NCBI GenBank assembly: GCA_023457935.1
Contig: JAEXBA010000074.1
Coordinates: forward strand, 1-40,862
Direction of reading: 5' to 3'
DNA: 40,862 nt
Source: Bacteroidota bacterium
GTDB lineage: Bacteria > Bacteroidota > Bacteroidia > Flavobacteriales > Weeksellaceae
Part shown: positions 32,453 to 40,007 of the stretch, one piece after another
Position numbering within the stretch: the stretch's first letter is position 1
Layout: the number at the start of each line of letters is the position of its first letter
Notes under the pieces: model-generated
Told to the model about the DNA's origin: nothing
The model's database searches: none
Seen by the model: only the letters and a program-made list of their open reading frames with translations
Made by a program: the position numbers and the translations under genes

Positions 32453-33001
32453 TCAGTTCATCGAAACATCTGCCGGAGCATTCGCCCAGATCAGGAATTC
32501 GCCGCCAAGATTCTGCATAATACTTTTCCACAGGTTGTGGTCGTTAGGAATCGTGTAGTCCAGATTATAGACGTCAACAATTGTCCAGTATTTTTTCTGA
32601 ACTTCACTTTCAAGCTGTTGCGCTGCCCATCCTGAATAGCCGGAAAACACTTTTACATTGCTCACATCGGTTTTCTTGTTCAGGATATCGGCGATGATTG
32701 TTTCGGAATCTTCGGTAAGATAGAAGTCATCAGTAATCGGCATGTGGTATTCATTCTGCGGTTCGCCTTTTACAATGAAAAATATTTTATCATTTTCCAC
32801 CGGTCCGCCTTCATACACATCAACGGGAAATCCGAAAATTCTCGCGATGTTATCGCTTACTTCATGGTTTTTTCGGTTCAGTATAAGTCCGAATGCACCG
32901 TTCTCATTATGGTCAATTACCAATACAACCGACCTTGAAAAAATGTCACCGGAAACGTCAGGAGTGGAGATTAAAATTTTACCTTTGTATGAATAATTCA
33001 T
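32453..33001 (-). CDS. YqgE/AlgH family protein
   Basis: 182 residues, single domain. The family landmarks are GKILISTPDVSGDIFSRSVV at the start, NENGAFGLILNRK near 33, YEGGPVEND near 64 and VFSGYSGWAAQQLESE near 126. The family is widespread and its function is undetermined despite the old link to alginate regulation. An exact minus-strand -7 box (TACATTTG) lies at 33036-33043. Confidence 0.9.
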   Translation of the reverse strand: MNYSYKGKILISTPDVSGDIFSRSVVLVIDHNENGAFGLILNRKNHEVSDNIARIFGFPVDVYEGGPVENDKIFFIVKGEPQNEYHMPITDDFYLTEDSETIIADILNKKTDVSNVKVFSGYSGWAAQQLESEVQKKYWTIVDVYNLDYTIPNDHNLWKSIMQNLGGEFLIWANAPADVSMN

Positions 33002-33035
33002 GCTGCAACACGGTTTTTGGGTTGAAAGCCATACT

Positions 33036-33043
33036 CAAATGTA
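33036..33043 (-). promoter_or_regulatory. -7 box of the yqgE-like gene
   Basis: CAAATGTA on the plus strand is TACATTTG on the minus strand, an exact TAnnTTTG match 35 nt before the start at 33001. Confidence 0.55.
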
Positions 33044-33054
33044 ATAAAAATTGA

Positions 33055-33699
33055 ATGGAAAACCTTCACGATAAAAGAAAAATTTATGACAGTTCTGAAC
33101 TCCTTGAAAGTCAGATAAAAGAAAATCCTATTGAGCAGTTCCGCGACTGGTTCCTTGATGCTGAAGCGAATCCGAATATCTCCGAAGCCAATGCTGTTGC
33201 GGTTTCCACACTGGAAAACGATGGCTGTCCGCGCACGCGTATGGTTCTTTTAAAAGCGTACACCTGGGAAGGTTTTATTTTTTACACCAATTATGACAGC
33301 CGTAAAGGAAAAGCCATTGAGAATACGCACAAAGCCTGTCTGCACTTTTTCTGGCCGGCACTGGAACGTCAGGTCATCATCAAAGCAGATCTTGAAAAAA
33401 TTGCCCCGAATCTTTCAGACGGTTATTTTGCGTCAAGACCGCGCGGAAGCCAGTTGGGAGCTGCAGTTTCTCCCCAGAGCGAAAAGATTCCGAACCGTGA
33501 ATTTCTGGAAGAAAAACTTGTGGAACTGGAGAAAATGTATGACGGCCAGGAAGTTCCGCGGCCGGAAAACTGGGGCGGATATATTGCCCGGCCTTATGAA
33601 ATAGAATTCTGGCAGGGCAGGCCGAACCGTCTTCACGACAGGATATTATATTCGCTTAACGAAGACTACGACTGGGAAATTTCACGGCTGGCACCATAA
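33055..33699 (+). CDS. pdxH: Pyridoxamine 5'-phosphate oxidase
   Basis: 214 residues, full length. FMN-binding and substrate motifs are present: RTRMVLLKAY (near 61), YDSRKGKAIENTHKACLHFFW (near 80), SRPRGSQLGAAVSPQSE (near 125) and the C-terminal EFWQGRPNRLHDRILY. It oxidises pyridoxine or pyridoxamine phosphate to PLP. The preceding START-like and aminotransferase-like genes are not in one operon with it. It converges on the HU gene across a terminator. Confidence 0.93.
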   Translation: MENLHDKRKIYDSSELLESQIKENPIEQFRDWFLDAEANPNISEANAVAVSTLENDGCPRTRMVLLKAYTWEGFIFYTNYDSRKGKAIENTHKACLHFFWPALERQVIIKADLEKIAPNLSDGYFASRPRGSQLGAAVSPQSEKIPNREFLEEKLVELEKMYDGQEVPRPENWGGYIARPYEIEFWQGRPNRLHDRILYSLNEDYDWEISRLAP

Positions 33700-33702
33700 A
33701 AA

Positions 33703-33725
33703 AACCTCACCGGTTTGGTGAGGTT
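33703..33725. terminator. Terminator between pdxH and the HU gene
   Basis: Stem AACCTCACC (33703-33711), loop GGTTT, GGTGAGGTT (33717-33725). The A run before it gives a U run for the minus-strand HU transcript. Confidence 0.85.
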
Positions 33726-33747
33726 CATTTTTCTGTAATCAGAATGA

Positions 33748-34038
33748 TTATTTTTTCTTAGCTCCAGCAACAGCTCCAGCCAAATCAGCACCAGCTTTGA
33801 ATTTTGCAACTTTCTTAGCAGCAATTTTGATTGGTTTTTTAGTTGCAGGGTTGATACCTTGTCTTGCAGCTCTCTCAGCAACTGAGAAAGTTCCGAAACC
33901 TACTAAAGAAACTTTTCCGTCTTTTTTCTTTAGTGTAGATGTTACGTTAGAAACAAAAGATTCAAGCGCAGCTTTAGCAGCAACTTTAGTAATTCCGGCA
34001 TCCTTTGCCATTGCGTCGATTAATTCAGACTTGTTCAT
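33748..34038 (-). CDS. hup: HU family DNA-binding protein
   Basis: 96 residues, one HU/IHF domain. MNKSELIDAMAKDAGITK opens the helical part, GFGTFSVAERAARQGINPAT covers the beta arm with the conserved GFG, and the Pro of INPATKK lies at the arm tip. The C-terminal extension AGADLAGAVAGAKKK is Ala/Lys-rich. It bends DNA and compacts the nucleoid. Its promoter is the best match in the window. Confidence 0.93.
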   Translation of the reverse strand: MNKSELIDAMAKDAGITKVAAKAALESFVSNVTSTLKKKDGKVSLVGFGTFSVAERAARQGINPATKKPIKIAAKKVAKFKAGADLAGAVAGAKKK

Positions 34039-34081
34039 AATTTTTGTATTAAAAGTTAGTTGTTTGAAAGTGTTATTAAAG

Positions 34082-34112
34082 CAAATATAACATAAAATTC
34101 AGTATGTGCAAA
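34082..34112 (-). promoter_or_regulatory. Promoter of the HU gene (TTTG-N19-TATATTTG)
   Basis: On the minus strand TTTG (34109-34112) is followed after exactly 19 nt by TATATTTG (34082-34089), the full Bacteroidota consensus. The start codon is 43 nt downstream. Confidence 0.75.
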
Positions 34113-34447
34113 TTTTTTTACAAAAAACAACGAAAATATTAACGTTCTTTTTTATTAACCAAAAATTTCGCAATCCTGTTTTATACGTATTTATGCGGTT
34201 TCACATTAACCAATATTGTGCCAAAAGCCCTCTGTTACGTCAATGTTAATGATTTGTATTTTTTTCAGCGTAAATTGCGAAATTCTAAATTTTGTGAAAA
34301 AAATTAAGTAATATTTCCAATAGCTTGTGTTATCGCTAAATTTTCGATTGAAAAAGTGCTAAAACAGCAACACGGTTATTTGCTGTTTTTTAGCAAGCCG
34401 TACCGTTCAACTGCTTCGTTCTCAAAAAAATATTTTAAATTTGCGCC
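34113..34447. other. Long AT-rich intergenic region between HU and panD with one hairpin
   Basis: No convincing ORF. A hairpin GCTAAAACAGCA (34358-34369) / TGCTGTTTTTTAGC (34381-34394) with an internal T run could end a transcript from upstream. Possible boxes before it are imperfect. panD has its own box at 34436-34443 after the hairpin. A small RNA between about 34270 and 34394 is possible but not shown. Confidence 0.35.
34436..34443 (+). promoter_or_regulatory. -7 box (TAAATTTG) for panD
   Basis: Exact consensus ending 4 nt before ATG 34448, so the panD message is expected to be leaderless. Confidence 0.6.
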
Positions 34448-34798
34448 ATGCTAATTGAAGTATTCAAATCAAAGATTCACAGAGTTCGTGTTACGGCCTC
34501 CGATCTTGATTATATTGGAAGTATTACGATTGATGAAGATCTTTTGGAAGCTTCGGGAATTGTGGTAGGCGAGCGCGTTTACATTGTGAACGTCAATAAC
34601 GGTGAGCGTTTTGATACTTATGCCATCAAAGGGAAAAGGAAAAGCGGAGAAATCTGTCTTAACGGTCCGGCCGCAAGAAAAGTGCAGAAAAACGATATTA
34701 TCATCATTATTTCCTATGCGCAGATGACACCCGAAGAAGCAAAAGATTTCCAGCCGAAGATTATTTTTCCGGACGAAAAAGCCAATCTGCTGACCTAA
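34448..34798 (+). CDS. panD: Aspartate 1-decarboxylase
   Basis: 116 residues. The self-cleavage site Gly24-Ser25 lies in DYIGSITIDEDL, and Ser25 becomes the pyruvoyl cofactor. Lys9 (KSKIHRVRVT), Arg54-type and NGPAARKVQKND segments complete the family pattern. It makes beta-alanine for pantothenate. The next gene starts 1 nt after its stop. Confidence 0.93.
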   Translation: MLIEVFKSKIHRVRVTASDLDYIGSITIDEDLLEASGIVVGERVYIVNVNNGERFDTYAIKGKRKSGEICLNGPAARKVQKNDIIIIISYAQMTPEEAKDFQPKIIFPDEKANLLT

Positions 34799-34799
34799 T

Positions 34800-35879
34800 T
34801 TGGAAAATCAGAAAAAAAATAACCCGCTTAAAACGGTCATCACCATTGCTATCTCAGTAGCAGTGGCTGTTTTTTTTATGTGGCTTGCTTTCCGCGGACT
34901 TGAGTTTGATAAAATCAGGGGATATTTTGCAAAAGCCAATTATCTGTGGGTTGCTGCTGCAGCCGTCTTTGGGATTCTGGCTTACTGGTTCCGGGCCATA
35001 CGCTGGAATCTTCTGTTTGAGCCTATGGGTTACAGCATTTCAAATTCCAATTCATTCTGGTCGATTTCCTTCGGTTATCTGATGAATTTAACAATCCCGA
35101 GAAGCGGCGAAGTGGCAAGAGCAACAGCTTTGTACGGAGTTGAAAAAGTTCCTGTGGACAAATCATTCGGGACGATTATTCTGGAAAGAGTGGTGGATTT
35201 AATCTGTATGATCGGGTTTTTGGGATTAACACTGATTTTTAAATATGATGCGATTAAAAAATTCGTGGACTATGCCTTGAATCAAAAGAATGATCAAAAG
35301 GCAGAGATGGGAATTTTAGATAAATTCTTGCTGAATATTGGAATAACAGATGTAGACAATTTTTATTTTCTTTTAAAGATTGCGATCGTAGTTTCAGTTT
35401 TAGCGGGTTTGATTTGGCTATTTGTCAAAAAGCGTGAACAATTAGTAGGTTTTATTAAAGGCATTTTCGAAGGTCTGCTTTCCATTTTCAAACTGAAACA
35501 ACCTGTAAAATTCCTTCTGTACTCCGCAGCGATTTGGATTTGCTATTATCTGGCGGCATATCTAATCTGTTTTGCGCTTCCTGAAACGTCAAACTTTACC
35601 GTTGCTGACGGATTTTTCATCATCGTAGTCGGAACTTTGGGAATGATGATTCCTGCTTCGGGCGGAATCGGTGCTTTTCATTTGGCTTTGAAACTGGGAA
35701 TCGGGGCACTGTTTCTTTCAATGGGAAAAACTTTCGCAGAAGGTGAAGAAGTCGGTTTGGCGTATGCTTTTATTTCGCACACGATGCAGCTCGTCATTAT
35801 GGCGGTTCTTGGATTCATTTCAATTCCGATTCTCGCCAAAGCCCGAAACGAAGTAACAAAAAAAGAATCCTATCAATAA
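34800..35879 (+). CDS. LPG_synthase_TM (UPF0104) family membrane protein, second copy
   Basis: 359 residues, about eight membrane segments. The conserved loops are LMNLTIPRSGEVARATALY (near 97) and MMIPASGGIGAFHLAL (near 281). It is longer than the copy at 19622-20485, with an extra loop around residues 150-185. No ATG is usable before residue 27, and the frame begins with TTG (34800-34802) one base after the panD stop, so translation is most likely coupled to panD. Flippase-like activity is inferred from the family. The link to pantothenate synthesis is probably only operonic. Confidence 0.82.
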   Translation: MENQKKNNPLKTVITIAISVAVAVFFMWLAFRGLEFDKIRGYFAKANYLWVAAAAVFGILAYWFRAIRWNLLFEPMGYSISNSNSFWSISFGYLMNLTIPRSGEVARATALYGVEKVPVDKSFGTIILERVVDLICMIGFLGLTLIFKYDAIKKFVDYALNQKNDQKAEMGILDKFLLNIGITDVDNFYFLLKIAIVVSVLAGLIWLFVKKREQLVGFIKGIFEGLLSIFKLKQPVKFLLYSAAIWICYYLAAYLICFALPETSNFTVADGFFIIVVGTLGMMIPASGGIGAFHLALKLGIGALFLSMGKTFAEGEEVGLAYAFISHTMQLVIMAVLGFISIPILAKARNEVTKKESYQ

Positions 35880-35943
35880 AAAAATCCCGAAATTATTCAG
35901 GATTAATATTGTCAGTTCTGTCTCTCAAAAGCCGTTGAATTTT

Positions 35944-35978
35944 CACTTTCAACTTTCAATTCTCAACTCTCAACTTTC
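35944..35978 (+). repeat. Intergenic period-7 repeat
   Basis: Five units in phase: CACTTTC, AACTTTC, AATTCTC, AACTCTC, AACTTTC. On the minus strand the units read GAAAGTT/GAGAGTT and are related to the array at 18881-18908. Confidence 0.8.
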
Positions 35979-35985
35979 CATTTAA

Positions 35986-38061
35986 CTAACCAAAAGCACG
36001 TTTCAACAAACTTTCCACTTTCGGTTCGCTTCCGCGGAAATTTTTGTACAGTTCCATTGGGTCTTTTGTTCCGCCGGAAGATAGCAGAACTTTGTATTTC
36101 GCCGCTGTTTCCGGGTCGAAAATTCCGTTTTCCTTAAAATACTGAAACGCATCGGCATCCAGAACTTCAGCCCATTTGTAGGAATAATAACCCGCAGAAT
36201 AACCGCCCTGGAAAATATGCGAAAAACTCGGACTCACCGCTGTTTCCGGATTGCTAGGATACAAATTGGTGGCTTTGGTTTCTTCGGTTTCAAAGGTTTT
36301 GATGTCGGAAACTTTGTCCATTTTGGTATGATAAGCCATATCCAGAAGTCCGAAACCAAGCTGTCTCAAAGTTTGGTAACCTTCCATGAAGTTTTTGGAT
36401 TCTGAAATTTTCTGAATCTTTTCATCCGGCAAAACTTCTCCGGTTTGATAATGCTTCGCAAAAGTTTTCAGAAATTCCGGTTCGTAGCAGTAATTCTCCA
36501 GAAACTGAGAAGGAAGTTCCACAAAATCCCATTTTACCGAAGTTCCCGAAAGATTTGGATATTGTGTGTCTGCCAAAATGCCGTGTAAAGCATGACCGAA
36601 TTCATGGAAAAGTGTTGTAACTTCCTGGAAAGTAAGCAAACTTGGCGTTTCCTTTGTCGGTTTTGAGAAATTACAAACCACAGAAATATGCGGCCTTGAA
36701 TTTTCTCCGTCTTTCTTAAACTGACTTTTATAACTCGTCATCCACGCTCCGGCTCTTTTGCCTTTTCTTGGGTGGTAATCGGCGTAAAGCACAGCTTTGG
36801 TTATTGGTTGATAGTTGTCGATTGATGGTTTTTCGGAATTGTCTTGGCTCTCGGTTCTCGGTTCTTGGCTCTCCAAAGCCTCATACGTTTTCACTTCCTC
36901 GTGGTATTTCGGAATGTCGTTTCTTTCAGCGAAAGTCAGTCCAAAAAGTTTATTCGCCAATCCAAACACGGCTTCCTGAACTTTTTCAAGCTGAAAATAC
37001 GGTTTCAGTTCTTCATCGTTAAGATCGAATTTCTGTTTGCGGAGTTTTTCAGCATAGAAACTGTGGTCCCAACTCTGCATTTCATCAATCCCATCGGATG
37101 TTGCAAGGGTTTTTAGTTCTTCGATTTCTTGGGTTGCAAATGGCGTTGCTTTTTCAAGAAGTTCATTCAGGAATTCCTGAACTTTCGTTGGCGACTGCGC
37201 CATTCTTTCTTCCAGAACGTAATCTGCATAATTTTTATAACCCAAAAGTTCTGCTTTTTCCTGACGCAGTTTCACAATTTCTTTAATTAAATTCTGATTG
37301 TCCAGTTCACCGCCGTCAAACGATTTTTTACCGTTTGCAAGACCCAATTCTTTTCTTAGATCACGGTTTTCAGCATAAGTCATTGCCGGAAGATAACTTG
37401 GATATTGCAATGTAATCACATATCCTTCCAGATTTCTTTCTTTTGCGTCTTCAGCATATTGCTCTAAAATCGGTTCCGGAATTCCTTTCAGCTCGTTTTT
37501 GTCTGTAATATGTTTGAAATAAGCATTGGTAGAAGCGAGAACATTCTGTCCGAACTGAAGCGATTTCACCGATAAATCCATATTGATTTTTTCGAGTTTC
37601 TTCTTGTCTTCATCATTCAGAAGCGCTCCGGAACGCACAAAACCTTTGTAGGTTTCTTTCAGAAGCATTTGCTGCTCTTCATTCAGATCATATTTTTCCT
37701 TTTCGTCAAAAACCTTTCTGATTCTTTCAAACAGTGTTGAATTCTGAGAAATCTTGGAAGAAAATTCAGTTAAAAGCGGAGAAACTTCCTGAGCGATTTT
37801 CTGCATTTCGTCATTGGTTTCTGCCGAATTTAAATTGAAAAAAATATTGGAAACCACATCGAGTTTTTCGCCTGAAAACGCCATTGCTTCAATGGTATTT
37901 TCAAAAGTGGCTTCTTCAGGATTGTTGGTGATTTCATCAATTTCTTGTTCGGAAATCTTGATTAAATCTTTAAAAGCGGGAAGAAAATCCTCATTTTTAA
38001 TCTGATCGAATGGCGGAGTATGGTAAGGTGTTTTAAACGGTTCGGTAAGAATATTGGACAT
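35986..38061 (-). CDS. M3 family metallopeptidase (oligopeptidase A / Dcp-like)
   Basis: 691 residues. The zinc motif HEFGHALHG lies near residue 485, in LFHEFGHALHG, and the third ligand Glu is in the PSQFLENYCYEPEFL segment that follows. GAWMTSYKSQ and the C-terminal GGYSAGYYSYKWAE match oligopeptidase A and dipeptidyl carboxypeptidase. It has no signal peptide and is likely cytosolic, degrading short peptides. At about residues 396-422, just before AVLYADYHPRKGKRAGAW, where relatives have a short hairpin, it carries an extra Glu/Ser/Asn/Gln-rich insert encoded by a period-7 DNA repeat of the kind found in the ABC-F gene. Confidence 0.9.
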   Translation of the reverse strand: MSNILTEPFKTPYHTPPFDQIKNEDFLPAFKDLIKISEQEIDEITNNPEEATFENTIEAMAFSGEKLDVVSNIFFNLNSAETNDEMQKIAQEVSPLLTEFSSKISQNSTLFERIRKVFDEKEKYDLNEEQQMLLKETYKGFVRSGALLNDEDKKKLEKINMDLSVKSLQFGQNVLASTNAYFKHITDKNELKGIPEPILEQYAEDAKERNLEGYVITLQYPSYLPAMTYAENRDLRKELGLANGKKSFDGGELDNQNLIKEIVKLRQEKAELLGYKNYADYVLEERMAQSPTKVQEFLNELLEKATPFATQEIEELKTLATSDGIDEMQSWDHSFYAEKLRKQKFDLNDEELKPYFQLEKVQEAVFGLANKLFGLTFAERNDIPKYHEEVKTYEALESQEPRTESQDNSEKPSIDNYQPITKAVLYADYHPRKGKRAGAWMTSYKSQFKKDGENSRPHISVVCNFSKPTKETPSLLTFQEVTTLFHEFGHALHGILADTQYPNLSGTSVKWDFVELPSQFLENYCYEPEFLKTFAKHYQTGEVLPDEKIQKISESKNFMEGYQTLRQLGFGLLDMAYHTKMDKVSDIKTFETEETKATNLYPSNPETAVSPSFSHIFQGGYSAGYYSYKWAEVLDADAFQYFKENGIFDPETAAKYKVLLSSGGTKDPMELYKNFRGSEPKVESLLKRAFG
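36799..36875 (-). repeat. Degenerate period-7 repeat inside the M3 peptidase gene
   Basis: On the plus strand the units are GGTTATT, GGTTGAT, AGTTGTC, GATTGAT, GGTTTTT (36799-36833) and GTCTTGG, CTCTCGG, TTCTCGG, TTCTTGG, CTCTCCA (36841-36875). In the coding direction it reads ESQEPRTESQDNSEKPS then IDNYQPIT, in the same frame as the ABC-F copy. Confidence 0.75.
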
Positions 38062-38152
38062 TTTGTTTATTGTTTTCTGTTGAATAATCGGTTTTGAAAA
38101 TTACAAATTCTGTTCCTTCTGCACCATAGGTGAATATTATGGACAAATTTTC

Positions 38153-38160
38153 TACTTTTG
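38153..38160 (+). promoter_or_regulatory. -7 box (TACTTTTG) for the SRPBCC gene
   Basis: Exact consensus, 21 nt before ATG 38182. Confidence 0.55.
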
Positions 38161-38181
38161 CATCACTTTAAAATTTAAACT

Positions 38182-38697
38182 ATGAAAAAAGTTCTTTATG
38201 TTTTGCTGGCTTTGGTTGCAGTTGCGGTCATCGCTGTATTCGCCATTAGCGAGAAATATCATTTTGAAAAAACGGTTGTCATTAATGCACCTGTGGAAGA
38301 AGTTTATCCTCACATCGCTTCTATGAAGGCCTTTAACGAATGGAATCCGTGGCTGAAGATGGATCCGAATCTCAAAATGGACTACACCGGAACTGAAGGA
38401 ACGGTTGGTGACAAATACTGCTGGACAAGTACCGACAAAAATGTAGGAAATGGCTGTCAGGAAATTACAGCCCTTGTTCCGAACCAAAAACAGTCCACCA
38501 AAATGGCATTTGAGGGAATGGGCGATGCTTATTCCGATTTGATTCTTACGCCGCAGGGCGGACAGACAATAGTTACCTGGACTTTAGATTCTGAGCTGGA
38601 AAGACCAATGAATCTGATGTCGCTTTTTATGAACAGCGCGATGGATAAATCCTATGGTGAAGGATTGGCAAAGCTGAAGGAAATCTGCGAAAAGTAG
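38182..38697 (+). CDS. SRPBCC (polyketide cyclase-like) protein with N-terminal membrane anchor
   Basis: 171 residues. One hydrophobic segment (about 4-22) is followed by an SRPBCC domain: FEKTVVINAPVEEVYPHIAS at its start, MKAFNEWNPWLKMDP with the usual WNPW, and a C-terminal helix with MDKSYGEGLAKLKE. These domains bind hydrophobic ligands and none is known here. The protein is probably held at the inner membrane facing the periplasm. Confidence 0.85.
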   Translation: MKKVLYVLLALVAVAVIAVFAISEKYHFEKTVVINAPVEEVYPHIASMKAFNEWNPWLKMDPNLKMDYTGTEGTVGDKYCWTSTDKNVGNGCQEITALVPNQKQSTKMAFEGMGDAYSDLILTPQGGQTIVTWTLDSELERPMNLMSLFMNSAMDKSYGEGLAKLKEICEK

Positions 38698-38699
38698 GA

Positions 38700-38743
38700 T
38701 TCCCCTCCTTTGGAGGGGTGGCTGCGAAGCAGACGGGGTGGTT
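38700..38743 (+). repeat. Dispersed repeat (CCCCTCCTTTGGAGGGGTGG ... ACGGGGTGG type)
   Basis: CCCCTCCTTTGGAGGGGTGG is followed by the small hairpin CTGC-GAA-GCAG and then ACGGGGTGGTTT. The first 16 bases also fold on themselves. I recall this flank pair with varied inner hairpins in other Flavobacteriia genomes. Only one copy is in this window. Confidence 0.5.
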
Positions 38744-38747
38744 TATT

Positions 38748-38771
38748 AGCGGGCTTTTGTCCGCTTTTTTT
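38748..38771 (+). terminator. Terminator of the SRPBCC gene
   Basis: Stem AGCGG (38748-38752) pairs with CCGCT (38761-38765), followed by seven T. Confidence 0.75.
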
Positions 38772-38829
38772 ATTTGGAAAGAAACTTGCAGCAGTCTAGC
38801 TTAATTTCAAAATTTCTATTTTAGTGCAG

Positions 38830-39279
38830 ATGAATGTTGCGGATTACGATAAAAAAGCCATCAGAACTTTTGTAAAAGATATGATTTCAGGGAAAATAAA
38901 AACACTGGAGTTTTATCTGAACTTTACTTTGGAAGCCAGCCGCGACATCAAAAAAACACCGAAATACGATTCGTTCCGAGAAGAAATGCAGGAAGAAATC
39001 TACCATCTGGACAAGCAGATGCATGCACTGAAAAAGATGCAGAAGGATTTTACAAAAGTAATTCCGACAAAACATGAAATTGCGCAATTAGGATCTCTGG
39101 TAATTACGAATAAAGCAAGATTCTATATTTCAGTTGGTTTGGGAGAGTTTTTTTTTTTGAACGACCGTTTTTATGCTATTTCCGAAGAAAGTCCGATGGC
39201 GCAGATTATGAAAGGTAAAAAAGCCGGAGATGAGTTTATCCTGAATAAAATTCATCAGAAAATTGAAATTGTTTACTAA
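38830..39279 (+). CDS. GreA/GreB C-terminal-like (FKBP-fold) protein with coiled-coil N-terminus
   Basis: 149 residues from ATG 38830; a GTG at 38824 would add two. Residues about 10-75 are helical and charged, like the coiled coil of Gre factors. The C-terminal part (about 85-149: IAQLGSLVITNKARFYISVGLG, then FYAISEESPMAQIMKGKKAGDEF) follows the GreA/GreB C-terminal domain: a strand, Gly-Leu-Gly, a serine-proline turn and the KGxKxGDxF signature. The acidic tip residues of true Gre factors are not obvious, so transcript cleavage is not assured. Homologues in this phylum are often mislabelled 3-oxoacyl-ACP synthase. The gene contains a run of 11 T (39148-39158), coding EFFFL. Confidence 0.65.
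   Translation: MNVADYDKKAIRTFVKDMISGKIKTLEFYLNFTLEASRDIKKTPKYDSFREEMQEEIYHLDKQMHALKKMQKDFTKVIPTKHEIAQLGSLVITNKARFYISVGLGEFFFLNDRFYAISEESPMAQIMKGKKAGDEFILNKIHQKIEIVY
39148..39158 (+). repeat. Homopolymer of 11 T inside the GreA-like gene
   Basis: Eleven T in a row within the coding frame (GAG-TTT-TTT-TTT-TTG). It is the longest homopolymer I noticed inside a gene in this window. Slippage by one base would shift the frame about 40 codons before the end. Confidence 0.85.
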
Positions 39280-39294
39280 TCTTAAAGCTTAATT

Positions 39295-39912
39295 ATGAGA
39301 AATATAGTATTGATTTTCTTAGTGCTTAAGCTGTTATCCTGCAGGGATTCTCACGAGAATACCAGATCCTATTACCGATTTACTGAGACCGACAAAAACT
39401 TTGTATTTCCAAGTGTAAAGCAAGGAGATAAGAAAGTGTTCAGGAATCAGTTTGGTTCACAGCTAACTTTTACGGTGAATTCTGCCTATAACGGCATAGG
39501 GACCGAGGCCAGTTCCCAGATGTTTGCAGGTAAATATTTTGATTATGATTTACGGTCGGTTTCAATGTCCGGCGGAAATATTACTATTGCTTACGATTTC
39601 AAAAGATGGCCCGACAACTATGATCTCGCGTTACAGAAAAGCCCGGATTTAACACCGTCGCATCTTGTCGGCAGAGTAAATCACAGCCATTACAATAAGC
39701 TATCGGGAACTTCCGAAGAGATTAATTATTCAGCAAATCCTATTACGATGGAAGTAAATGGAATTTTTTACACGCAGGTTTTGGTGTTTGATTCAGGAAA
39801 CAGCCAGCCGCTTTTCACTTATCTTACCGTAAATAAACTGTATTTCGACGGCATTTCGGGCTTAATTGGATATGATGAAATTAATGGTGACCAATGGCGA
39901 TTGGTTCATTAA
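39295..39912 (+). CDS. Hypothetical lipoprotein
   Basis: 205 residues. The signal peptide ends in lipobox LLSC with Cys16, followed by RDSHENTRS. The mature domain is rich in beta strands and aromatic residues (RSYYRFTETDKNFVFPS, FKRWPDNYDLAL, QPLFTYLTVNKLYFDG), without a motif I can name. It starts 15 nt after the GreA-like gene and may share its transcript; a terminator follows. Function unknown. Confidence 0.7.
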   Translation: MRNIVLIFLVLKLLSCRDSHENTRSYYRFTETDKNFVFPSVKQGDKKVFRNQFGSQLTFTVNSAYNGIGTEASSQMFAGKYFDYDLRSVSMSGGNITIAYDFKRWPDNYDLALQKSPDLTPSHLVGRVNHSHYNKLSGTSEEINYSANPITMEVNGIFYTQVLVFDSGNSQPLFTYLTVNKLYFDGISGLIGYDEINGDQWRLVH

Positions 39913-39929
39913 GTTTATTAAAAAAAAGT

Positions 39930-39956
39930 AACCGGATTTTCAGTCCGGTTTTTTTT
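39930..39956 (+). terminator. Terminator after the lipoprotein gene
   Basis: Stem AACCGGA (39930-39936) pairs with TCCGGTT (39944-39950), then a T run. Confidence 0.85.
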
Positions 39957-39993
39957 AGACTGAAATTAAAATTTTCAGCAAAACTTATTTACC

Positions 39994-40001
39994 TAATTTT
40001 G
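39994..40001 (+). promoter_or_regulatory. -7 box (TAATTTTG) for the nitroreductase gene
   Basis: Exact consensus with 6 nt between its last base and ATG 40008, so the message should be leaderless or have one or two extra bases. Confidence 0.6.
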
Positions 40002-40007
40002 TGGCCT

